The notes beneath the pieces are model-generated. The model was not told the DNA's origin, did not search any database, and saw only the letters and a list, made by a program, of their open reading frames with translations. The translations under genes were made by a program, and so were the position numbers. From contig NZ_PGET01000001.1 of assembly GCF_002797975.1 (NCBI RefSeq), positions 2,976,001 through 3,040,000 on the forward strand: 64,000 nucleotides of DNA, in the 5' to 3' direction. Shown here piece after piece: positions 17,910-27,520 of this stretch (positions are counted from its first letter, which is position 1; every line of letters starts with the position of its first letter). Source of the stretch: [Clostridium] celerecrescens 18A. GTDB taxonomy: Bacteria > Bacillota > Clostridia > Lachnospirales > Lachnospiraceae.

Positions 17910-19403
17910 GTGTCCGAATATGTTCTGGAATTAAAGGGCGTTACAAAAATATTTCCCGGCGTAAAGGCCTTAGACCAGGTTCATTTCAGTCTGAAAAAGG
18001 GCGAGGTTCATGCACTGATGGGGGAAAACGGAGCGGGAAAATCCACATTTATCAAAGTGATAACAGGAGTTCACAGGGCAGACGAAGGAGAAATCTTTCT
18101 GGACGGGAATCATACAGAATTTAAAGGGCCAAAGGATGCCCAGACAGCAGGAATCGCTGCTGTTTACCAACATCCTACCTCCTACCCGGACCTTACGGTG
18201 ACGGAGAATATATTTATGGGCCATGAGATCGTAAAAAACCGTATGATCCAGTGGAAGCGGATGAATCAGGAGGCGGATAAGCTGTTAATGGAACTGAATG
18301 CAGATTTTAAAGCCTCCGCCGAAATGGGAAGCTTAAGTGTTGCCCAACAGCAGATGGTGGAAATCGCAAAGGCACTATCCACCCAGGCCAGAATCATCAT
18401 TCTTGATGAACCCACAGCTGCTCTTACAAAAAACGAATCCGAAGACTTGTACCGGATCGTGGATCAGTTAAAGGCCGCCGGTGTTTCTATTATCTTTATC
18501 TCCCACCGGTTTGAGGATATGTACCGGCTGGCGGATCGGGTAACCATTTTCCGGGATTCCCGGTACATCGGTACCTATGAATCGGGGGGAATCACCAATG
18601 GCGAGCTTATAAAGGCCATGGTAGGCCGCGAGATCAGGGACCTTTACCCAAAACCGGAGGTAAAGACCGGCCCGGAGGTTCTTAAGGTGGAAAACATGTC
18701 AAGGACCGGATACTTTAAAGACATAAGCTTTGCACTTCACCAAGGGGAGATTCTGGGACTTACGGGACTTGTAGGGGCAGGGAGAACAGAGGTGGCAGAA
18801 AGCATCTGCGGCATTACAATGCCGGATTCCGGAAATATTTATATTGAGGGAAGGCACGTCTCCATAAAACACCCGTCTGATGCCATGAAAGAAGGGCTTG
18901 TCCTTCTTCCGGAGGACCGACAGAGAGCAGGTCTTATCCTCACCTGGGGCCTGTGGCGCAATGTGACCCTGCCCATCATGGGAAAATATGCGAAATGCGG
19001 CATTACAAATGAAAAAATGGAATATGAAACCGCAAAACAGCTTTTGGAAGAAGTGGATACAAAGGCAGTTTCCATCTTTGATCCTGCCAGCTCCTTATCC
19101 GGAGGAAACCAGCAGAAAGTGGTGGTGGCAAAGGCTTTAAGCCAGGAGATGAAAGTCGTCATTATGGATGAACCCACCAAGGGCGTGGATGTAGGAGCAA
19201 AGGCCGAGATCTATCAGATTATGGGGGATCTAGCGAAGAAAGGATACGGAATCCTTCTCATATCCTCGGAAATGCCGGAAATTTTGGGTATGAGTGACCG
19301 CATCCTGGTCATGTGCAATGGCAGGCTGTCCGGTGAGCTAAACCGCGGGGAAGCGACTCAGGAGGCCATTCTCCAGCATGCCATGGAAAGGAGTTCCCAA
19401 TAA
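17910..19403 (+). CDS. Sugar ABC transporter ATP-binding protein (RbsA/MglA class)
   Basis: A 497-residue tandem ATPase of the CUT2 sugar importers. NBD1 has Walker A GENGAGKST, signature SVAQQQMVEIAKAL and Walker B IIILDEPTAAL. NBD2 has the usual degenerate Walker A (GLVGAGRTEV), a good LSGGNQQK signature and VIMDEPTKGVD. The start is GTG at 17910, with GGGAGG 8 nt upstream. The stop overlaps the start of the next permease gene by one base (TAATG). Order ATPase, two permeases, binding protein matches rhamnose (RhaTPQS) and AI-2 (LsrACDB) systems rather than ribose. Confidence 0.92.
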   Translation: MSEYVLELKGVTKIFPGVKALDQVHFSLKKGEVHALMGENGAGKSTFIKVITGVHRADEGEIFLDGNHTEFKGPKDAQTAGIAAVYQHPTSYPDLTVTENIFMGHEIVKNRMIQWKRMNQEADKLLMELNADFKASAEMGSLSVAQQQMVEIAKALSTQARIIILDEPTAALTKNESEDLYRIVDQLKAAGVSIIFISHRFEDMYRLADRVTIFRDSRYIGTYESGGITNGELIKAMVGREIRDLYPKPEVKTGPEVLKVENMSRTGYFKDISFALHQGEILGLTGLVGAGRTEVAESICGITMPDSGNIYIEGRHVSIKHPSDAMKEGLVLLPEDRQRAGLILTWGLWRNVTLPIMGKYAKCGITNEKMEYETAKQLLEEVDTKAVSIFDPASSLSGGNQQKVVVAKALSQEMKVVIMDEPTKGVDVGAKAEIYQIMGDLAKKGYGILLISSEMPEILGMSDRILVMCNGRLSGELNRGEATQEAILQHAMERSSQ

Positions 19404-20398
19404 TGGACAAAAAACTGCTTAAGAAAATCACTGGCTCCAGAGAAGCCAGCCTGCTCCTTGTTCTGGTGATCCTCTGCATGGTGATCCAGATGTTCAGCCC
19501 ATCATTTCTGACAGCAAAATCTATTCTGGATATGCTGAAAAACAATGCGGTCATCATGATTATGGCCCTGGGAATGCTTTGCGTCCTTCTGGTGGGAGGA
19601 ATCGACATTTCCATTACCTCCACCCTGGCTCTTTCCGGAATGACCGTAGGAATGCTTCTTAAATATAACATCATTCATAATACACTCCTTCTGTTTCTCA
19701 TCGCCATTTTAGTAGGCGCTTTATGCGGAGCCATCATTGGTTTTGTGGTCGCAAGAGGAAAGGTGCTTCCCATTATCGCCACCATGGGATTCATGTACAT
19801 ATACAGGGGACTTGCCTATTTGATTGCCAAAAGCCAGTGGGCCAGTGCAGAAAATCTGGGAGGCTTTAAGAATTTTGCGTTGGAAAAGGAACTGGGGCTT
19901 GGTATATTAAATAATGTTATTGTCATTGTCCTGGTGTGCTATATCATCTTCTTTGCTGTCATGAAATGGACCAGAACAGGGAGAAAGATTTATGCAGTGG
20001 GCAGCAACCCGGAAGCTGCTGCCGTATCCGGCATCAATACCAAGAGGATCAAGCTGTTCGTCTATACCCTTATGGGAATGCTGGCCGGTTTATGCGGTGC
20101 CCTTGCTGTTGCGGTCTATTCCTCCGCCCAGCCTAACATGCTTTACGGAAAGGAAATGGATGTGATCGCGGCCTGTGTCATCGGAGGTGTGAGCATGTCA
20201 GGAGGCCGGGGATCGGTGGCAGGCGCTTTGTTAGGCTCCCTGATTCTGGCAGTCATTGCCAAGGCCCTTCCTCTCGTAGGGATCGATTCCATCGTACAGA
20301 ATACGGTTAAGGGCTGTATTATTCTGGCTGTCATCATTTTCAACGTAGTAGCGCAGCGCATGATACAAAAGGAAAACTTAAAAGGAAGGGAGATGTAA
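19403..20398 (+). CDS. Sugar ABC transporter permease 1
   Basis: A 331-residue CUT2 permease of the BPD_transp_2 family with about nine hydrophobic segments. Typical blocks are LVGGIDISITSTLALSGM near the N-terminus, TGRKIYAVGSNPEAAAVSGIN for the cytoplasmic coupling loop, and ACVIGGVSMSGGRGSVAGALLG near the C-terminus. It overlaps the ATPase gene by one base and is followed 3 bp later by permease 2. The two permeases are paralogous and probably form a heterodimer. Confidence 0.92.
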   Translation: MDKKLLKKITGSREASLLLVLVILCMVIQMFSPSFLTAKSILDMLKNNAVIMIMALGMLCVLLVGGIDISITSTLALSGMTVGMLLKYNIIHNTLLLFLIAILVGALCGAIIGFVVARGKVLPIIATMGFMYIYRGLAYLIAKSQWASAENLGGFKNFALEKELGLGILNNVIVIVLVCYIIFFAVMKWTRTGRKIYAVGSNPEAAAVSGINTKRIKLFVYTLMGMLAGLCGALAVAVYSSAQPNMLYGKEMDVIAACVIGGVSMSGGRGSVAGALLGSLILAVIAKALPLVGIDSIVQNTVKGCIILAVIIFNVVAQRMIQKENLKGREM

Positions 20399-20401
20399 TT
20401 C

Positions 20402-21397
20402 ATGGCTGGAAAATCGGGAAGAACAATATCTGCACAAGCAGAGCAAAGCTGGAAAAAAAGCCTTCTCAGCTGGGAAGGGATGCTGGCATTTCTGTTTTTT
20501 GCTGTAAACCTGTTATGCATGATCATCTCTCCAAGCTATAAGCTTACCAATGTGCTGCGGGAAATGCCAAAATATTTGACTGAGGTGTTTCTACTGCTTC
20601 CCATGGTTTATGTTCTCATTTTAGGGGAGATCGACTTATCAGTGGGCGCCATAGTCTGCTTATCGGCAACCACCGCCTGCCTGGCGGGAAATGCAGGCAT
20701 TCCATTTCCGGTTGTCATTTTGACCGGCATTCTTGTTGGAACCGCCTGCGGGCTTTTTAACGGGATTGCAGTCACCCTGTTTACAGAGCTGCCATCCATG
20801 ATCGTCACACTGGCTACGATGATCATATTTCGTGGGATTGCTGAAATTGCGCTGGGAAGCGGAGGCTCCGTATCCTTAAAGCATAATGAAGGCTTTCGGG
20901 CACTGGCAGGGAAAATCGGGCCCATACCTTATATCTTTTTTGCAGTCCTGTTTGCGGCAGTTATTTTCATTTTTATTGTAAGCAGGACCTCTTTTGGGCG
21001 AAGGCTCTATGCCATTGGAAGCAACCGGACCACTTCATTTTATTCCGGCATCCATGTACAGAAAATACGTCTGGCAGTCTATTCTGTTACCGGAATGATG
21101 GCAGGCATCAGCGCCATGTTTCTGGTTTCGGTTCTCTACGGTGCAAATACCACTACGGGAACAGGCTTTGAACTGGATGCCATTGCCATGGCTGTGTTCG
21201 GAGGGATTTCCACGGCAGGCGGAAAGGGAAAATTAACCGGAGCCATGATATCAGCATTTATCATTATCTGTCTCCGGATCGGCTTAGGCCAGATAAACAT
21301 GAATCCCCAGGTCATTCTGGTGATTCTTGGTACCCTGTTAATTCTGGCAGTTATGATACCGGAACTATTAAAGAACGGAAAACAGAAGCATGCGTGA
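20402..21397 (+). CDS. Sugar ABC transporter permease 2
   Basis: A second 331-residue CUT2 permease. ILGEIDLSVGAIVCLSA, GRRLYAIGSNRTTSFYSGI and AVFGGISTAGGKGKLTGAMI mark the same landmarks as in permease 1, but the sequences diverge elsewhere. It has a hydrophilic N-terminal extension of about 25 residues before the first membrane span. The ribosome site (AGGGAG) lies within the end of the preceding gene. Paired, non-identical permeases are the rule in rhamnose and AI-2 importers, in contrast to ribose systems. Confidence 0.92.
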   Translation: MAGKSGRTISAQAEQSWKKSLLSWEGMLAFLFFAVNLLCMIISPSYKLTNVLREMPKYLTEVFLLLPMVYVLILGEIDLSVGAIVCLSATTACLAGNAGIPFPVVILTGILVGTACGLFNGIAVTLFTELPSMIVTLATMIIFRGIAEIALGSGGSVSLKHNEGFRALAGKIGPIPYIFFAVLFAAVIFIFIVSRTSFGRRLYAIGSNRTTSFYSGIHVQKIRLAVYSVTGMMAGISAMFLVSVLYGANTTTGTGFELDAIAMAVFGGISTAGGKGKLTGAMISAFIIICLRIGLGQINMNPQVILVILGTLLILAVMIPELLKNGKQKHA

Positions 21398-21460
21398 TAC
21401 GTAACACCAGAAGGTGTTCAGTATAAAAACTAAGAAATGGAAAAGGGAGGTAATTGTAAT

Positions 21461-22552
21461 ATGAGAAAACAATTGGTTTATGCAATCCTGTGTACCGCAG
21501 CGATTTCAGGAATCCTTGCAGGCTGCAGCAGTAAAAGCAGTACGACGGAAAGTACGGCGTCCCCACAGATAACTGAGGCTGCACCCAAGGATGGGACGGG
21601 AACCGGGGGAGCCTCCGGAAAAACCTTTGCCATCGTTACAAAGGCAGCAGGCAATCCGTATAATGAAAAAATGGCACAGGGCTTTCAGAAGGTCATCGAA
21701 GCGGAGGGTGGAACCTGTATTATCAAACATCCGGAATCCGCTACGGCAGACGCACAGGTATCCGTGATCCAGTCCCTGATCTCCCAGGGCGTAGATGCTC
21801 TCTGCATTGCGGGAAATGATGAAAATGCTCTGCAGGCAGCCCTGGAGGATGCCATGACAGCAGGAATCAAGGTTTCCTGTCTGGATTCCAAGGTGAACAA
21901 GGACAGCCGTCAAACCTTTGTCAATCAGGCCGGAACCGCGGAAATCGGCCAGGCCTTAATGGATGCCGTCTATGATATCTCAGGCGGTGAGGGGGACTGG
22001 GCCATTCTTTCTGCTACTTCCCAGGCTACCAACCAGAATGCCTGGATCGAAGCCATGAAAGAGGTCATGAAGGAAAACAAGTATTCAAAGCTAAATCTGG
22101 TTGAGGTTGCCTATGGAGATGACGAACCCCAGAAATCCACAGACCAGACTCAGGCACTTTTAACCAAATACCCTGATTTAAAGGTTATCTGCGCACCAAC
22201 TACCGTTGGAATCAATGCAGCAGCAAAGGTACTTCAGGATGAGAAATCCAAAGTCAAGCTGACAGGCCTTGGACTCCCTTCTGAAATGGCAGAATACATC
22301 GGCAATGATGACGCTCACTCCTGTCCTTATATGTACTTATGGAATCCTATTGACGTAGGTTCCTTAGGGGCTTATACTTCCATCGCCCTGGTAGACGGCT
22401 CTATCACAGGGAAAGCAGGCGACACGTTTGCTGCAGGGGAAATGGGTGATTACAAGGTGATCGGGGCATCGGATGGCGGAACGGAGATTATCCTTGGGCC
22501 TCCATTTAAATTCGACAGCTCCAATATTGACGAGTGGAAATCCGTTTATTAA
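21461..22552 (+). CDS. Sugar-binding lipoprotein of the ABC transporter (RhaS/LsrB-like)
   Basis: A 363-residue periplasmic-binding-protein-1 family protein. The start at 21461 follows GGGAGG; an upstream in-frame ATG overlaps the ribosome site. The signal peptide ends at ILAGC, a good lipobox, followed by a Ser/Thr-rich linker. The mature domain begins TFAIVTKAAGNPYNEKMAQG and includes GLGLPSEMAEYI and YLWNPIDVGSLGAY, features I associate with rhamnose-binding and AI-2-binding members. The ligand is probably rhamnose or a related deoxy sugar, but no catabolic gene is adjacent to confirm this. It is the last gene of the four-gene operon. Confidence 0.88.
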   Translation: MRKQLVYAILCTAAISGILAGCSSKSSTTESTASPQITEAAPKDGTGTGGASGKTFAIVTKAAGNPYNEKMAQGFQKVIEAEGGTCIIKHPESATADAQVSVIQSLISQGVDALCIAGNDENALQAALEDAMTAGIKVSCLDSKVNKDSRQTFVNQAGTAEIGQALMDAVYDISGGEGDWAILSATSQATNQNAWIEAMKEVMKENKYSKLNLVEVAYGDDEPQKSTDQTQALLTKYPDLKVICAPTTVGINAAAKVLQDEKSKVKLTGLGLPSEMAEYIGNDDAHSCPYMYLWNPIDVGSLGAYTSIALVDGSITGKAGDTFAAGEMGDYKVIGASDGGTEIILGPPFKFDSSNIDEWKSVY

Positions 22553-22617
22553 TAAAAAGGGGAAAGAAGTGGCTGCCGTACCACTCTGGTACTCTCATAT
22601 AAAATCTTCCGGCATGG

Positions 22618-22648
22618 AAAAGGCCGCAGTTTAAAACTGCGGCCTTTG
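22618..22648 (+). terminator. Terminator of the sugar ABC operon
   Basis: 14-bp perfect arms aaaggccgcagttt / aaactgcggccttt, 66 bp after the binding-protein stop. A related GC core recurs in the terminator at 27636-27664. Confidence 0.8.
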
Positions 22649-22693
22649 CTATGCTGACAGGCGCCTTTCCCCTAGATAAGGTTCCTCAAGGTT

Positions 22694-23590
22694 TTAAGCT
22701 GCTTTCTTTTGAATGCTTATGATAATCGTTGCAAAAACTACAAGTACACAACCTGCAGCTTGATACTTACTGATTGAATCTTTTAATATAGTGACAGAAA
22801 ACAATGTTGAACTAATTGGAATAATACCCGCAAATGCCGCAATGGTATAACCGTTACACCTTTTTGCTCCTGCAAACATAAACGCAAAGGCGACGATTGT
22901 AACAATACTGCCATACCATAAGAAGGCAATCCAGCCGCTGATCGGCAGAGCTGCGATTGCTGCCCAAGGCTGTTCCAGCAAGGCGGGTATAAGGCACAGT
23001 ACCATAGCACAAATACTTACAAATCCAGCGTGAACCAATGGGGGCAGTGTTTCATCACTTTTTGCTCCTACATGGATTTTCCGTGAAAACGTTGTAAATA
23101 GTGATTCACAAGCTGCCGCACATAATACATAGATTACTCCGATTGGCTGAAAGTTTTCAAGCGTTGTCTCAAATGGAAAACCTTGTACCAACAGTACACC
23201 GACAAACGTTATAAGAATACCTATTACCGTGCGTAAGCTTAAATACTCGTGCAGCATCAACCAGGTGAGCAATGCGGTGATTGCCGGCGTGGCCCCTGTA
23301 ATAATCCCTGCTTCTGCAGCCCCGATATATTGCAATCCGGTTGTCAAAAACACCCGGAAAAGGAAACTGCCAAACATCGCCTGCAACAAAATGACCGTCC
23401 AGATTTTTCTTGACAGGTACTTTGCTGTATCATACATGTTCTTACCGCTAAACAGTACCGCAGTTAAGGATGCGAATACCAGGCTTAAAAACGTGGTGGT
23501 AAAAGCCGGAAGATATGCGGATATAAAGCTGGCGGCAATCACCGAAGAACCAGCCAAAATAAATGCTATCGTTAAATACAATCTCCCCAT
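22694..23590 (-). CDS. DMT family (EamA) transporter
   Basis: About 298 residues with ten hydrophobic segments in two EamA repeats. GAAEAGIITGATPAITALLTW and FVGVLLVQG lie in the first repeat, and WYGSIVTIVAFAFMFAGAKR in the second. These are drug/metabolite exporters, often of amino acids. I set the start at 23590, where GAGG precedes ATG and only 7 bp separate it from the stop of the B3/B4 gene; an earlier in-frame ATG at 23608 overlaps that gene. Together with the B3/B4 gene it forms an operon divergent from the MocR regulator, which probably controls both. Confidence 0.9.
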   Translation of the reverse strand: MGRLYLTIAFILAGSSVIAASFISAYLPAFTTTFLSLVFASLTAVLFSGKNMYDTAKYLSRKIWTVILLQAMFGSFLFRVFLTTGLQYIGAAEAGIITGATPAITALLTWLMLHEYLSLRTVIGILITFVGVLLVQGFPFETTLENFQPIGVIYVLCAAACESLFTTFSRKIHVGAKSDETLPPLVHAGFVSICAMVLCLIPALLEQPWAAIAALPISGWIAFLWYGSIVTIVAFAFMFAGAKRCNGYTIAAFAGIIPISSTLFSVTILKDSISKYQAAGCVLVVFATIIISIQKKAA

Positions 23591-23597
23591 GCCGGCC

Positions 23598-24266
23598 TCA
23601 ATAAACATTTATGGATTGTACTTCCACACCTGGAATCGCTTGTGACAGATAAGAAGATATTGTCTTTAAGTGCGCATGGATTAACGATTCGGTTACACCT
23701 TCAACTCCGTATACAAAATAGAGCGCGTTTTGAGTAGCTTCTGTTATTCTTGTCCGGTAATCAGGTCCATTCATTATGCTTGAGAGTATCCCTTTTACAT
23801 CAGATAAATACAGATCGTTTTTTATAAGCTGCTGCTCTTTCCCGGATATGCCTTTATAATTCAATAGTTCTGAGGCGACATTAACTGTCAGATCACCTTC
23901 AATCAAATCTAAATCGTGTCCGGCTGTAAGCAGTAAATTTTTCACCTCGGCTAAAAACATGGCTTCTACGGGTATGCCGACAGGCGGGATACGTTTACCC
24001 TTTAGCAAAACCGACTCTAACTGGCTCAATACATGGTAGGTTTTATTATACCGCTTGTAGTAGGCCGCGTAATGACAAAGCGGTTCTTTTGTCAAGGCGG
24101 GTTTGCGCACGTAATTGGAGTTATTTAACTTCATATGCTCTATTTCTGTTGCTATTATGTTATCCATAACAGCACGTTCTATCGGTGAACATAAACCCTT
24201 AACAATCATCATGCCAAATTTCGTTTCTGGAAAAGTGTTTTTCACAGAGGGTGATATTTTTATCAT
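23598..24266 (-). CDS. B3/B4 tRNA-binding domain protein
   Basis: A 222-residue stand-alone protein of the B3/B4 family, related to the editing domain of the PheRS beta subunit. Typical blocks are NSNYVRKPALTKEPLCHYAAYYKRY, LLKGKRIPPVGIPVEAMFLAEVKN and GPDYRTRITEATQNALYFVYG. Free-standing members are thought to hydrolyse misacylated tRNAs or bind amino acids, without firm proof. It is the first gene after the divergent promoter shared with the MocR gene, and the DMT transporter follows. The set (regulator, editing-like protein, exporter) hints at handling of an unusual amino acid. Confidence 0.85.
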   Translation of the reverse strand: MIKISPSVKNTFPETKFGMMIVKGLCSPIERAVMDNIIATEIEHMKLNNSNYVRKPALTKEPLCHYAAYYKRYNKTYHVLSQLESVLLKGKRIPPVGIPVEAMFLAEVKNLLLTAGHDLDLIEGDLTVNVASELLNYKGISGKEQQLIKNDLYLSDVKGILSSIMNGPDYRTRITEATQNALYFVYGVEGVTESLIHAHLKTISSYLSQAIPGVEVQSINVY

Positions 24267-24321
24267 TTTCTTTCCGTCCTTTCCTTTTTGCAGTGGTATG
24301 TGCTATAATTCTACCATCTGT

Positions 24322-24371
24322 AAAGTGGTCTTAAAAGTTCCACTTTTCGATTGATTTTATAGAACCACTTT
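24322..24371. promoter_or_regulatory. MocR operator candidate: three AAGTGG / CCACTT boxes
   Basis: In the divergent spacer three related boxes occur: aaagtggtc (24322-24330), gttccacttt (24337-24346, inverted) and gaaccacttt (24362-24371, same orientation as the second). MocR/PdxR-type regulators are known to bind one inverted plus one direct repeat in such spacers. A TATAAT (24304-24309) lies just upstream on the plus strand. Confidence 0.6.
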
Positions 24372-24388
24372 TGAAAGGAATGATAGAA

Positions 24389-25786
24389 ATGTGGATTACA
24401 ATTGACCGCCAAAGCCAGCTTACACTTGCACGCCAAATTTATAAACAAATCTGTCAAATGATTTTAAACGGAACACTGGAATCCGGGCACCGGCTTCCTT
24501 CTACAAGAAAATTATCTTCTGATTTATCTGTCTCCAGAAATACTGTAATTGAAGCTTATAGCCAGCTTATTGCAGAGGGGTACTTAAATACTTATAAAGG
24601 TTCAGGTACAGTTGTTGCAGAAGGATTGCACGCTTTAGATTCTGGGGTATCTTTCAATCAAAATCCTGCACCTAAGCAGGATAAAATACAGCTTCCAAAG
24701 GAAATGATTGACTTCCGAACGGGAATACCGGCGCTCGAATACTTCCCACGCAAGGAATGGGGCAATCTTTATCGGGATATTTGCAACCAGATCCCTGCCT
24801 GTGCTTTCGGCTATTGCAGTACATCCGGAGTATGGGAGTTAAGGGTAACAATCGCCCAATACTTATATCGGACAAGGGGCCTGACATGCGACCCTGCCCA
24901 AGTCGTGATTACCTCCGGTTCAACACAAGGCTTATCGCTTATTTCCCATGTACTGCAGGACAAGCAAAAAGTGGTCTTAACAGAAGATCCTTCCCATGCA
25001 GGGCTGCGGAAGGTAATTACAACGGCAGGATGCTTTATCGAAGGCATTTCCGTAGATGATAAGGGTCTGCGCACAGAATTGCTGGATATCCCAAGGCAGG
25101 TCTCATTTATTTATACCACGCCATCACACCAGTACCCCATGGGAAGTATTCTGCCTATAAAAAGGCGGCTGGACTTAGTCCGGTATGCCGAACAAAATAA
25201 CTGCTATATTGTAGAAGATGATTATGACAGTGAATTCCGATACGAAGGACCGCCTGTAAGCTCTCTTTACGAATTAAATCCAAAGCGGGTGATTTATCTC
25301 GGCTCGTTCAGCAAAATACTGGCCCCCGCATTCCGGTTAGGATTTATGATTTTGCCTAAAGAGCTGGTCTCTCCTTGTAAAAAGCTGAAAATGTATTTTG
25401 ATGTCCATACGGATGCATTGGGGCAATACACATTGGCAAAATTTATACAGAACGGCGAGTTTGAAAAGCACATATGGAAAATGAAAAAGCATTATGCCAG
25501 AAACCGCAGTTTGCTCCTTGCTGAACTATCAAAACATTTCCCAGACCAGTTTGAAGTCTTAGGACACGCTACGGGCTTACACCTTGTTGTACAATTCCAT
25601 AACAAAATGTTTACTGATAAAATGATTCATGCAATAGCCGATAATGGCGTACGTATCTACCGAGCAGGGAGTTTTTATCAGAAAGAAAATCAAGAGCGCA
25701 ACAATGAAATCATTTTGGGTTATTCCCATTTGTCCTCTGAAAAGATCGCAGAGGGGGTTAAAATTATCAGTGACATAATTTCATAG
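24389..25786 (+). CDS. MocR-family regulator: GntR domain fused to a fold-I aminotransferase
   Basis: 465 residues: a GntR winged helix (residues about 5-75, SGHRLPSTRKLSSDLSVSRNTVIEAY) joined to a PLP-dependent aminotransferase domain. The PLP Lys lies in YLGSFSKILAPAFRLG, and VEDDYDSEFRYEG carries the Asp that binds the pyridine nitrogen. Such proteins usually sense PLP or an amino-acid derivative instead of catalysing. The start at 24389 follows AAAGGA; a TTG 18 bp upstream is less likely. Divergent from the B3/B4 and DMT genes, its likely targets, with the operator boxes between. Confidence 0.93.
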   Translation: MWITIDRQSQLTLARQIYKQICQMILNGTLESGHRLPSTRKLSSDLSVSRNTVIEAYSQLIAEGYLNTYKGSGTVVAEGLHALDSGVSFNQNPAPKQDKIQLPKEMIDFRTGIPALEYFPRKEWGNLYRDICNQIPACAFGYCSTSGVWELRVTIAQYLYRTRGLTCDPAQVVITSGSTQGLSLISHVLQDKQKVVLTEDPSHAGLRKVITTAGCFIEGISVDDKGLRTELLDIPRQVSFIYTTPSHQYPMGSILPIKRRLDLVRYAEQNNCYIVEDDYDSEFRYEGPPVSSLYELNPKRVIYLGSFSKILAPAFRLGFMILPKELVSPCKKLKMYFDVHTDALGQYTLAKFIQNGEFEKHIWKMKKHYARNRSLLLAELSKHFPDQFEVLGHATGLHLVVQFHNKMFTDKMIHAIADNGVRIYRAGSFYQKENQERNNEIILGYSHLSSEKIAEGVKIISDIIS

Positions 25787-25863
25787 ACGGCAAAGAATAA
25801 AAAGAGGACGGACCGAAAAGCAGCCCTTTTATCTTCACGCGTTTCAGGTTCAGATCACCCATA

Positions 25864-27258
25864 TTATAATGACATTGCCGAATACTCATCTACTGGTGTA
25901 TTATACAAATTCACATCAAGCTCTGAAGTCAGCCTTGCTGTTACGAGGCCGGCCAGCATAGCATCATTCACATTCAAAGCGGTCCGTCCCATGTCAATTA
26001 AAGGTTCCACTGATATTAACAGTCCAGCCAGACCAACAGGCAGATTCATGGCGGATAAAACCATCAACGCGGCAAATGTCGCACCTCCGCCAACCCCGGC
26101 AATGCCAAAGGAGCTGATTGCAACGATAATAGACAGTTTTGCAATGAAACCAATGCTCATAGGATTAAAACCAACCGCAGGGGCGATCATGACAGCAAGC
26201 ATAGCGGGATAAACGCCTGCGCAGCCATTCTGGCCAATTGTTGTTCCGAAAGATGCGGCAAAGTTGGCAATACTATCAGGAATGCCAAGTTTCTTAGTCT
26301 GTGTCTCAATCGTTAAAGGCAGTGTACCCGCACTGGATCTTGATGTAAATGCAATGGTAAGCGTTGGGAAGACTTTCTTGATGTATGTTGCTGGATTCAA
26401 TTTCATCAACAGGATAATTAAAAAATGTATGGCAAACATGACAATCAATGCGACATAGTTTGCAATAACAAACTTAGACAGGGCAATAATGCCTGCTATG
26501 TTTGTTGTCGCAATTGTCTTTGTCATAAGCCCCAGAATGCCATACGGCGTTAATCTTAGTATAAAAGTTACCATCCGCATAACTACTGCATAGAGGGAAT
26601 TAATGATTTTCTGGAAAGTTTCAGCTTCTTCCGGTTTTTTCTTTTGTATTCCCAATGCGGATATGCCAAGGAATGCGGAAAAGATAACCACTGCAATGGT
26701 AGAGGTAGCCCTGTCTCCGGTCATATCCTGGAAAGGATTTTGGGGGATAAAGCTCAAAATCTGCTGTGGTATCGTCTGATCCTGGACGGTTGAAACTTTT
26801 CCTTCAAGATACTCGGCCCGGTCAGTCTCCGCCTGGCCCACGGTTATTTCTTCCGCTGTCAGATGAAAGGTATTTGCCGTTGCAATACCCACCAAAGCGG
26901 AAATGAACACAGTCAGCAGTAAGGTTGCCAGCACATATGTACTGATTTTCCCCAGGCTTGTATGGGACTTCAGATTAACAATGGCCGATATAATGGAGAC
27001 CATAATGAGGGGAATAACAATCATTTTCAAAAGATTCACATAACCAGTACCGATAATGGATATCCAATCCAACGAAGTTTTAAGTACCGGACTGTCAGAT
27101 GCAAAAGCAAGCTGCATGATACTGCCTATAACAATTCCCATAAGCAGAGCAGAGAATACTCTCTTTGCAAACGATATATGCTTCTTCTGCATATAGTAAA
27201 GAATTCCGACAAGTACAAGAATCACGGCGATTATAACCAAAGTCCATAACAAATCCAT
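25864..27258 (-). CDS. Cation:amino acid/dicarboxylate symporter, L-cystine type (TcyP-like)
   Basis: A 464-residue DAACS-family transporter. An unusually hydrophilic extracytoplasmic loop (about residues 130-175) is typical of TcyP cystine symporters. Other landmarks are LLKMIVIPLIMVSIISAI, AFTSRSSAGTLPLTIETQ for the first re-entrant hairpin (SSAGTLP instead of SSAATLP), GTTIGQNGCAGVYPAMLAV, and ALNVNDAMLAGLVTARL with the conserved Asn/Asp. GGAGG precedes the start. It lies about 265 bp downstream of a TTGACA promoter, leaving a long untranslated leader with no recognised T-box or S-box. Confidence 0.87.
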   Translation of the reverse strand: MDLLWTLVIIAVILVLVGILYYMQKKHISFAKRVFSALLMGIVIGSIMQLAFASDSPVLKTSLDWISIIGTGYVNLLKMIVIPLIMVSIISAIVNLKSHTSLGKISTYVLATLLLTVFISALVGIATANTFHLTAEEITVGQAETDRAEYLEGKVSTVQDQTIPQQILSFIPQNPFQDMTGDRATSTIAVVIFSAFLGISALGIQKKKPEEAETFQKIINSLYAVVMRMVTFILRLTPYGILGLMTKTIATTNIAGIIALSKFVIANYVALIVMFAIHFLIILLMKLNPATYIKKVFPTLTIAFTSRSSAGTLPLTIETQTKKLGIPDSIANFAASFGTTIGQNGCAGVYPAMLAVMIAPAVGFNPMSIGFIAKLSIIVAISSFGIAGVGGGATFAALMVLSAMNLPVGLAGLLISVEPLIDMGRTALNVNDAMLAGLVTARLTSELDVNLYNTPVDEYSAMSL

Positions 27259-27369
27259 ACATTTTCCTCCTTAAAAACCACACATATTGAACACTGCAGT
27301 ATCAGACATTTGTTTGCATAGTGACGGGGAGTGATTGTGAAGCTACTGAAATATTTCATGGTACGATGA

Positions 27370-27476
27370 TTCTGCGGCGGCTTTGGAACTGTTACGGCCT
27401 TAAATATTCCTGATCCAAACGCCCCCGGATTGATAAAGTATATTCACAAGGAACAACCTTAATGATACGGTTTATT
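27370..27476 (+). pseudogene. Possible remnant of two adjacent genes
   Basis: Inside the 631-bp spacer 27259-27889 the plus strand has an open frame ending at 27462 with GFGTVTALNIPDPNAPGL, bounded upstream by an in-frame TGA and overlapping (TAATG) a second frame starting MIRFIDDINRLY. The arrangement resembles a decayed gene end plus a following gene start. No family recognised; chance remains possible. The same spacer also holds the symporter promoter (27521-27549), a terminator and another fragment at 27687. Confidence 0.25.
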
Positions 27477-27520
27477 GATGATATCAACCGGCTCTATCCT
27501 ATATAACATATATGTTTAGT

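Noticed and set aside
27259..27520. T-box or S-box riboswitch in the 250-nt leader of the cystine-type symporter
   Set aside because: Neither the T-box sequence (AGGGTGGNACCGCG) nor S-box core motifs are present; no clear terminator/antiterminator pair was found.
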